Of a DNA stretch of 26,063 nucleotides, positions 20,831-26,063 are shown one piece after another; the stretch's first letter is position 1, and each line of letters opens with the position of its first letter. A model generated the notes under the pieces. That model was given only the letters and a program-made list of their open reading frames with translations, did not search any database and was not told where the DNA came from. Origin of the DNA: an uncultured Collinsella sp. (lineage in GTDB: Bacteria; Actinomycetota; Coriobacteriia; Coriobacteriales; Coriobacteriaceae); NCBI GenBank assembly GCA_902489225.1, contig CABTZA010000006.1, positions 1 to 26,063 on the forward strand, written 5' to 3'. The translations under genes and the position numbers were made by a program.

Positions 20831-20995
20831 CTACTTCATCAGCCCCGCGTCGCGCAGAACCTTGCGGGACTTGGCAAAAAGCTCCTCGCGCTCTTCTTTG
20901 GTCAGCTTTTCGGCGGCTTTCGACTCGGAGGCGCTGTCATCTATGACGAGCACCCAGTCCTCTGGCGTCACTTCTTTTTTGTCAGCCTGAACCAT
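20831..20995 (-). CDS. Hypothetical 54-aa charged protein
   Basis: The protein starts MVQADKKEVTPEDWVLVIDD and ends in a helix with EEREELFAKSRKVLRDAG. It has no membrane segment. GAGGAAGCGAA lies just before the ATG at 20995, a good start, and it overlaps the preceding gene by 28 bases. A terminator follows. No family is recognised; such small proteins between minor capsid and scaffold genes are common in these phages. Confidence 0.7.
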   Translation of the reverse strand: MVQADKKEVTPEDWVLVIDDSASESKAAEKLTKEEREELFAKSRKVLRDAGLMK

Positions 20996-22689
20996 TTCGC
21001 TTCCTCGTTTCGCTCGTAGAGCATTTCGGTGGCAAGCTGGTCGATAACGTCGCCGCCCACGTTCGGGCACTCTCTTTTCGCCAGCTCTCGCAGCTCCTCG
21101 TACGCTTGTACGACGCTGCGGTCGTTCACCTTGATTTCGTAGATTGTACCATCGTGGCACGCCACCACTGAGCTGCGCACCCAGTCGTTTTCCGCCACCG
21201 TTCGAATGTCGGTCCACGACGGCGGCGAGCTCATGGGGTGGTTGTGGATCAGCACCACGCCGCCCTTGGTGCGCCTGCACGCCTCCACCTGCTTGGCGGT
21301 CAGGCCGCACGCCTGGCTCTTCAGGCCGTGCCCGAAGGTGTCGGTGACGCGCTCGCCCTTCTTCCACGACACGACGGACATGCGTTCGTAGCCCGTGCCG
21401 TCGCGGTCGCGCAGGATGCGGCGGCTTTCGGCGTACACGGCCTCGCTTGCGCGCTTCGGGATGGGAAGGGACGCCATCTTGTCGTGGTAGGCCCTGCCGT
21501 TCACGGCGCGGCGGCTCACGTCTGCGGCGGCGCCCGCGCCCTTGCCCGGCATGAACTTCTCGCGCACCCAGGTCTTGTCCGTGGCAAGCGGGTAGATGCG
21601 CTCCTTCGATTCCACGGCGGCCTCGCGCGTGCGCTCGCGGGACAGGTAGGGATGGGCGGCTATGTGCTCGCGCTGGCGCTTCTGCAGCTTGCCCAGGCGC
21701 ACGCGCTCCTTGGTGTCGTCGAGCCCCGCCGCCTTCAGGGCGACCGCCTCTCGCTTGGTCGCGCGTATGCCTCGCTCGATCTCGCGCTGCTTCTGCTCTG
21801 CCTGGTATCGCTCCTCGCGCTTCTCGTTGCCGCCATCTGGATCGCGCTCGTACCGCAGCTGCTGGCCCTCCACGTAGATGCCGAAGTCGTGCTTGCAGTT
21901 CGCGCCGCACAGGCCATCGACAGAGCCGTAGCCCGTCTCGCGGTAGAACGGCGGGTACTTCTTGGACTTGCCCGACAGACTGAACACGCGGCCCTGCCAC
22001 TTGGCGTGGCTCTCGCGCGCCCCGCCGTGCGAGGAGGTCTGCACGAGGTCGTGCCCGATCTCTTCAAGCAGATCCAGCGTGTTGCGGCTGCCGGCCTGCA
22101 CCGCCTGCGTGCGAATGTGGCGGCGCATGGCCACGTCCGCCTGCGCCCACGCCCCGCTCTTGTAGTCCACGACGGACACGCCGCGCCGCGCCAGCTTCAG
22201 CACGGCCTCGCGGGTGGCCTGCTCGTAGCCCGCCATGCCCGAGTTCACCCGAGCCACGGCCTGCGCCACGACTTCGAGGTAGGCGCGCTGCACGTTGGCG
22301 GGCATCTTCAGGTTGTCGCGGCTCACGACGTCCTGCACTCCCGCCGCCGTGGCCCGCGCTGAGTTGTGCAGCCTCCACTGCATCGTCTTGGACAGCGCGC
22401 CCATGGCCGTGCCCAGCGTGGCCAGGTCGGCCTCGGCGCTCTTGGCCACGGCCTCGGCCGCAGCCTTGGCAGCCTCGCGCGCGGCTCTGCGGCCCTCCTC
22501 GTTCATGGCCTTCTGCACGTCCTTGGCGGCAAGCGCCGCCTTGCGGGCGGCCTGCGAGTAGGCGCTGTCGCCCTCGAAGTCGATGGAGCCTATGAGCGCG
22601 GCGTAGATGCACACCAGGCGCAGGGTGTATTCGTCCATGGCCCCCTGCGCTGCGTCGGTGAAGTGCTCTATGTAGTCCGGCCCCAGCAT
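20968..22689 (-). CDS. Minor capsid protein (Phage_min_cap2-like) fused to a JAMM-like C-terminal domain
   Basis: This 573-residue protein starts MLGPDYIEHFTDAAQGAMDE. The first about 330 residues are helical and resemble the minor capsid protein 2/MuF-type family, with a conserved Cys pair in SVDGLCGANCKHDFGIYVEG. Near the end is VLIHNHPMSSPPSWTDI (H482, H484, S491, D494), close to the HxHP...SxxD zinc site of JAMM/RadC-type domains. MuF-type proteins are known to carry variable enzymatic tails that can enter the host with the DNA. One residue fewer lies between the second His and Ser than in RadC. The ATG at 22689 overlaps the portal stop (TGATG). Confidence 0.83.
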   Translation of the reverse strand: MLGPDYIEHFTDAAQGAMDEYTLRLVCIYAALIGSIDFEGDSAYSQAARKAALAAKDVQKAMNEEGRRAAREAAKAAAEAVAKSAEADLATLGTAMGALSKTMQWRLHNSARATAAGVQDVVSRDNLKMPANVQRAYLEVVAQAVARVNSGMAGYEQATREAVLKLARRGVSVVDYKSGAWAQADVAMRRHIRTQAVQAGSRNTLDLLEEIGHDLVQTSSHGGARESHAKWQGRVFSLSGKSKKYPPFYRETGYGSVDGLCGANCKHDFGIYVEGQQLRYERDPDGGNEKREERYQAEQKQREIERGIRATKREAVALKAAGLDDTKERVRLGKLQKRQREHIAAHPYLSRERTREAAVESKERIYPLATDKTWVREKFMPGKGAGAAADVSRRAVNGRAYHDKMASLPIPKRASEAVYAESRRILRDRDGTGYERMSVVSWKKGERVTDTFGHGLKSQACGLTAKQVEACRRTKGGVVLIHNHPMSSPPSWTDIRTVAENDWVRSSVVACHDGTIYEIKVNDRSVVQAYEELRELAKRECPNVGGDVIDQLATEMLYERNEEAKWFRLTKKK

Positions 22690-24203
22690 CAGGCGAGCCC
22701 GTCGCCCAGCATGTCGAACGCGCCGCCCTGCTGCTCGGGCACGTTGGCCTTGGCCTCGTTGCTGGTCTCGCCGTAGAAGCGGCGGCGGTACTCCCACGGG
22801 GCCATGATGCCCGCGCCGACCTCGCTCATGGCCATCTCGCGCGCGCTCTGCGTGTCGCTGATGATGGAGTCGTCGAAGTCCACGGTGACGTCGCCGTAGG
22901 GCACGGCCTCGCCCCTGATGCTGCGGCACGCGTCGGCCATGCCGTTCACGAGGCGCACGATGGACTTGCGCAGGGCGTTCTCGTGCCGGTGGATGGATCG
23001 CATCAGCTGCGAGTTGTCGGCCGCCACCTCCTTGGCGGTCTTCAGGCCCGTGTGCGACTCCCAGGAGAAGTAGCCGTTGCCGAAGCCGCACGCCACCGAC
23101 AGCAGGCGCAGGCCCGTGTTGATGGCGCTGGCGTTCTCGTCGGCCTTGAGGTCGCTCTGAACGGTCTGGATCTTGGCCGACCCCTCGTCGCCGGGGTTCA
23201 TGCTGAAGATGGTGTCGTCGGCCTCGCCGAAGGCGTAGTAGGTCTTCGTGAGGCTGCCGTCCGGCCCCTTGTCGGTCTTGGACTCTATGAGGGTCTTGTC
23301 CACGAACGTGCGCGGGCGGCCCACGCGAATGTGGTCGAGCAGGGAGGTGGCGGCCTCGTCGACCACCTTCATGGCCCCCACGGCGTTGCAGTACACGCTC
23401 GCGCCCATCGCGCAGTAGTCGTAGAAGCGGTTCGACACGGCGGGGCGCACCAGCGCGAAAAGCGGGCGGGTGCAGCGCGTGTCCATGTCGGCGCTGATGC
23501 CCTCGACCGCCACCTGCTTGTGCGTCTTGGTGTCGAACAGCTGCGTGAGGATGTGGTAGGTGCCGCCCTTGAGCACGTGGGCCTGGCACTGGTCGTAGTC
23601 GCGCCCGGCGACCTCCACGCGGCCCACGAACGCGCACTGCGTGCAGTCGTCGGCGCTCCACGTGAGCGGGACTATCTGCGTGGCGTCGTAGCGCACGATG
23701 CGCAGCTCGGCGTCGGGCGTGTAGGCGCTGTCGGTCACGCCTCGCGGCTCGATGACCCACGCGCCCGTGCCCATGGCGAACGCCCGGGCTATGAAGTCGG
23801 CGTTGTCCATGGCGAACGATGTGGGCGCGTCGCCGTCCTCTGTCGGCTGCGGCGCGGCCTGGCCGTCCTCGTGCCCCTCGTCGCCGACGCCGCCCGTCGC
23901 CTTGGGGTTGGCGAAGTAGCGCGCCATCCAGGCGCGGCGCTCGTCGCTCGTGCTGGAGATGATCGTGCTCTCGTTCATGAGCAGACTGGCCCACTCGTCG
24001 GCCACGAGCGCCGCCGGGTGCAGGCTGGCGCGCTCGCGCTTGTACACGCGGAAGCCGCGCCGCTCGCTGTAGTGGTACCAGCCGTTGTTCGCCGCGAACC
24101 AGCCGAACCAGACGCCCACCATGCCCTGCATGCGGGTGTCCGGCTGGTATCCCATGCGGCGCAGCCACGCCTCGGCGTAGCCCGTGTTGCCTCGCTTCTC
24201 CAT
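22689..24203 (-). CDS. Portal protein
   Basis: This 504-residue protein starts MEKRGNTGYAEAWLRRMGYQ. It has an early VWFGWFAANNGWYHYSERRG and a RIVRYDATQIVPLTWSADDC stretch, with a central helical region. The C-terminus has REMAMSEVGAGIMAPWEYRR, typical of SPP1-like portals (RxxxxxxxGIxSxxEYR). It forms the dodecameric DNA entry ring and binds the terminase. The ATG at 24203 overlaps the terminase stop (TGATG). Position between large terminase and minor capsid protein is standard. Confidence 0.9.
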   Translation of the reverse strand: MEKRGNTGYAEAWLRRMGYQPDTRMQGMVGVWFGWFAANNGWYHYSERRGFRVYKRERASLHPAALVADEWASLLMNESTIISSTSDERRAWMARYFANPKATGGVGDEGHEDGQAAPQPTEDGDAPTSFAMDNADFIARAFAMGTGAWVIEPRGVTDSAYTPDAELRIVRYDATQIVPLTWSADDCTQCAFVGRVEVAGRDYDQCQAHVLKGGTYHILTQLFDTKTHKQVAVEGISADMDTRCTRPLFALVRPAVSNRFYDYCAMGASVYCNAVGAMKVVDEAATSLLDHIRVGRPRTFVDKTLIESKTDKGPDGSLTKTYYAFGEADDTIFSMNPGDEGSAKIQTVQSDLKADENASAINTGLRLLSVACGFGNGYFSWESHTGLKTAKEVAADNSQLMRSIHRHENALRKSIVRLVNGMADACRSIRGEAVPYGDVTVDFDDSIISDTQSAREMAMSEVGAGIMAPWEYRRRFYGETSNEAKANVPEQQGGAFDMLGDGLA

Positions 24204-25486
24204 CAGAGGTTGCTCCTTATCCACAGTCCTGCGGCGTAGCCCGCCGCATCTATCGCGTCGTCGTTCACCTTCGGCAGTGTCTCGGTTATGTCGCCCTGCC
24301 CGTTCGACACGTACTCGTACTCGGGGAACTCCTTGGCGGCGAGCGGGCAGCGGTCGGGGTCGATGACTATGCGCGTAAGGTTCTGCATCCACCTGATGCG
24401 GCTCTTGGGCGCGTTCAGGCCCTGCTTGAGCGACTTCTGCGCGCCGATGCCCTGCTCCTGGTAGTAGAGGATCATGCCGCGCGCCGCGCTGTCGCACCAC
24501 ACGTCGGCGGCGGGGTCCTCGGCCGCCTGCAGCTTGGCCGCCACCAGCTCGGCGGTCTTGACGTCGATGGCCTCGGTTCCCTGGCGGCTCTCCTCGTCCA
24601 GCAGGTACAGCACGCGCTCGTTCTCGTCGTAGCCCGCCTCCATGAACACCCAGGGGTGCACGCTGCCCGCGTCCACGCCGAACGAGCGCAGGGCGATGGA
24701 CGCGCGCTCCTCCGCGGTGATGGGGCGTATGTCCAGCAGCTCGTCGGGGAACACCTCGGAGCCTGTGCCGATGACCTCGCCGAGCCATTGCCAGCGGTAG
24801 GAGTCGGGGGTCTTGCGGCGGCTGCGCTCCGCCTCCGCCAGCGCGGTGGCGCTTATCCATTCGGGGTGCTCGTCTATGACGTCCAGGTACGTGGTGTGGC
24901 ATATGAAGCGCCCGTCCTCGCCCGGGTGGGCCTCCAGGTCGCGCGCCTCCTTGTTCACCCAGTTGCGAGCCGAGCGGGGAGGGTTGTAGCTGTAGAACAC
25001 CCAGAACATGTCGCCGCCGCGCAGGAACGTGGCCAGCACGCTGCGCACCTCGTCCATGCCGTCGAACTCGTCTACCTCCTCGAACCACACCACGGCGCAG
25101 TAGCCGGTGCGGAACTTCGCGGACTTCAGCTTCTTCGGCTTGTCGCATCCCACAAAGCGTATGACCTGCCCGGTGGGGCGGTACGTCACCTCCATGGGGG
25201 ACAGGCCGAAGTCGAACAGGTGCGCCACGCCCAGCACGTCGCACGCCCAGCCTATCTGCTCGTACACGGACGTGCGCAGCGTGTTGCCGACCTTGCGCAG
25301 CACGACGGCGTTGGCCTCCGGGTTGAGCATGATCAGCAGCACGATGGCGATGGATATGAACGACGACTTGGTGGAGTTGCGCCCGCCCTTGAACCAGTAG
25401 TGCGTGAACTCGTGCGCCTTGATGGAGCGCCACACGCCGGCGAACACGGAGGCCACGACGTCCGAGAGCCTAACCGAGGTCGTCAA
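24203..25486 (-). CDS. Terminase large subunit
   Basis: This 427-residue ATPase/nuclease packages DNA. It has a Walker A-like GGRNSTKSS (34-42), Walker B VVWFEEVDEF (132-141) and a coupling motif near WVFYSYNPP. In the nuclease half, D272 (FGVDAGSVHP), D in VWCDSAARG and D409/D410/D413 (NDDAIDAAGY) are likely metal ligands. The TTG at 25486 overlaps the small subunit by 17 bases, with GGGGGTGA upstream; a nearby GTG is possible. It matches the Terminase_3 family. Confidence 0.94.
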   Translation of the reverse strand: MTTSVRLSDVVASVFAGVWRSIKAHEFTHYWFKGGRNSTKSSFISIAIVLLIMLNPEANAVVLRKVGNTLRTSVYEQIGWACDVLGVAHLFDFGLSPMEVTYRPTGQVIRFVGCDKPKKLKSAKFRTGYCAVVWFEEVDEFDGMDEVRSVLATFLRGGDMFWVFYSYNPPRSARNWVNKEARDLEAHPGEDGRFICHTTYLDVIDEHPEWISATALAEAERSRRKTPDSYRWQWLGEVIGTGSEVFPDELLDIRPITAEERASIALRSFGVDAGSVHPWVFMEAGYDENERVLYLLDEESRQGTEAIDVKTAELVAAKLQAAEDPAADVWCDSAARGMILYYQEQGIGAQKSLKQGLNAPKSRIRWMQNLTRIVIDPDRCPLAAKEFPEYEYVSNGQGDITETLPKVNDDAIDAAGYAAGLWIRSNL

Positions 25487-25901
25487 CGATGGTCACCCCC
25501 GCCTCCGCCATGGCGGCCTTCGCGCCGTCCACGCCGAACATGTCGTTGAGCAGCTTCACGCTCTCGGTTATGGCCAGGCGCGCGTCGCCGTTGATGCTGC
25601 CCTCGGCCGCCTGGCGGCGGAAGATGGGCAGCGCGCCGTCCAGCACCTCGAACAGCGGGGCGGCCGCGTCCTGCAGCTCCCAGCGGCAGTCCTTGGCGGC
25701 CGCGTCGCGGATTTCCTGGATTCTGTGCGCGATTCGTGGGTCGCGCATCAGCTTGGACGCGGCGCAGCTTATCGAGTTGTAGTTCATCCGCTTGCAGTCG
25801 TAGGCCGCGCGGTACGCGTCCTGCTGCTTGGCGCGGGGCTTGGCCATCTCGCGGGCGAACGCCTCCTGCTTCGCCGTGAGCGGCTTGTCCTTCTTGGACA
25901 C
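25470..25901 (-). CDS. Terminase small subunit
   Basis: This 143-residue protein starts MSKKDKPLTAKQEAFAREMA, the characteristic start of Terminase_2 small subunits, with a helix-turn-helix (QQDAYRAAYDCKRMNYNSIS, then LMRDPRIAHRIQEIR). The C-terminal helices mediate oligomer formation. It binds the pac or cos site and recruits the large subunit. The GTG at 25901 follows AAGGAGG. It overlaps the large subunit. Confidence 0.92.
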   Translation of the reverse strand: MSKKDKPLTAKQEAFAREMAKPRAKQQDAYRAAYDCKRMNYNSISCAASKLMRDPRIAHRIQEIRDAAAKDCRWELQDAAAPLFEVLDGALPIFRRQAAEGSINGDARLAITESVKLLNDMFGVDGAKAAMAEAGVTIVDDLG

Positions 25902-25930
25902 CTGCGGCCTCCTTCCTGATTAGTTTCGCG

Positions 25931-26063
25931 CTAGCCAAGCGACGCGATCACATCGCGCTCGCGCGGCGAAAGCGCGAAACGCTCTGCGGCTGCACGCTCT
26001 GCGGCTGCACGCTCTGCGGCTGCACGCTCTGCGGCTGCACGCCCTGCGGCTGCACCCCCCGCG
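25931..26063 (-). CDS. C-terminal part of an Ala/Glu/Arg-repeat protein (5' end outside window)
   Basis: The minus-strand frame that stops at TAG (25933-25931) reads copies of AAAER followed by FALSPRERDVIASLG. It is preferred over the VQPQS frame (stop at 25948-25950). The helical Ala/Glu/Arg repeat and the well-formed end LSPRERDVIASL look like protein, and the stop lies only 29 bases before the terminase start. The function is unknown; many phages have a DNA-binding or HNH gene here. Confidence 0.55.
   Translation of the reverse strand, partial: AGGAAAGRAAAERAAAERAAAERAAAERFALSPRERDVIASLG
25981..26055. repeat. Five tandem copies of a 15-bp unit
   Basis: The unit GCTCTGCGGCTGCAC occurs at 25981, 25996, 26011 and 26026; the fifth copy at 26041 has one substitution (C for T). 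The 15-base period keeps the frame in any reading direction. Confidence 0.95.

Noticed and set aside
25981..26055. Tandem repeats considered as a CRISPR array
   Set aside because: Units of 15 bp are directly joined with no spacers and keep an open reading frame, so this is a coding minisatellite.
25948..26063. VQPQS reading of the right-edge tandem repeat
   Set aside because: It gives an unlikely Arg/Ser end (SRFRRASAM), while the AAAER frame ends in a protein-like LSPRERDVIASL and stops nearer the next gene. It remains possible.

Overview
The window joins about 3 kb of bacterial chromosome to about 23 kb of a tailed-phage (siphovirus-type) prophage. The flanking genes, the high GC and the tmRNA tag reading frame (ending ...FEPMALAA) suggest a gut Actinomycetota of the Coriobacteriia, for example a Collinsella relative. 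That assignment is inferred from general resemblance, not from a search.

Host part (1-3036): the 3' part of a P1B-type heavy-metal ATPase; an autoregulated-looking toxin-antitoxin operon (RelB/DinJ-like antitoxin and PIN-domain toxin) whose promoter is covered by three GCTAGC palindromes; a small unknown gene on the minus strand; and the complete tmRNA gene ssrA (2673-3036). The prophage starts directly after the ssrA CCA end, so ssrA is the likely integration site. No integrase is present, so it is expected beyond the right edge.

Prophage part (3037-26063): every gene is on the minus strand, so transcription runs right to left. The order is a partial Ala/Glu/Arg-repeat protein, small and large terminase, portal, minor capsid protein with a JAMM-like tail, a 54-aa protein, scaffold, major capsid, a 51-aa Lys/Ala/Pro protein, four head-tail connector proteins, major tail protein with an Ig-like domain, two tail-assembly proteins, tape measure, Dit, tail endopeptidase/spike, a 106-aa protein, BppU-like baseplate protein, the diversity-generating retroelement (DGR), an 81-aa protein and the lysis genes (membrane coiled-coil protein, holin, amidase endolysin, lipoprotein-like protein). 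Genes mostly overlap by 1-4 bases (ATGA or TGATG), with terminators between blocks.

The main discovery is the complete phage-borne DGR at 5334-8384. A receptor-binding-type protein ends in a 129-bp variable repeat (VR). After it come a hairpin, a terminator, an Avd accessory protein, a 129-bp template repeat (TR) and a YMDD reverse transcriptase. TR and VR align without gaps. They differ at 14 positions, and all 14 are adenines of the template on the coding strand. None of the 104 non-adenine positions differs. This is the signature of adenine-directed mutagenic retrohoming, and it targets the C-type-lectin-like tip of a baseplate protein.

Other points of interest are a 26-28-bp sequence repeated at three gene or module borders, the JAMM-like fusion on the minor capsid protein, a 15-bp tandem repeat coding AAAER at the right edge, and a 35-bp direct repeat inside a tiny gene.
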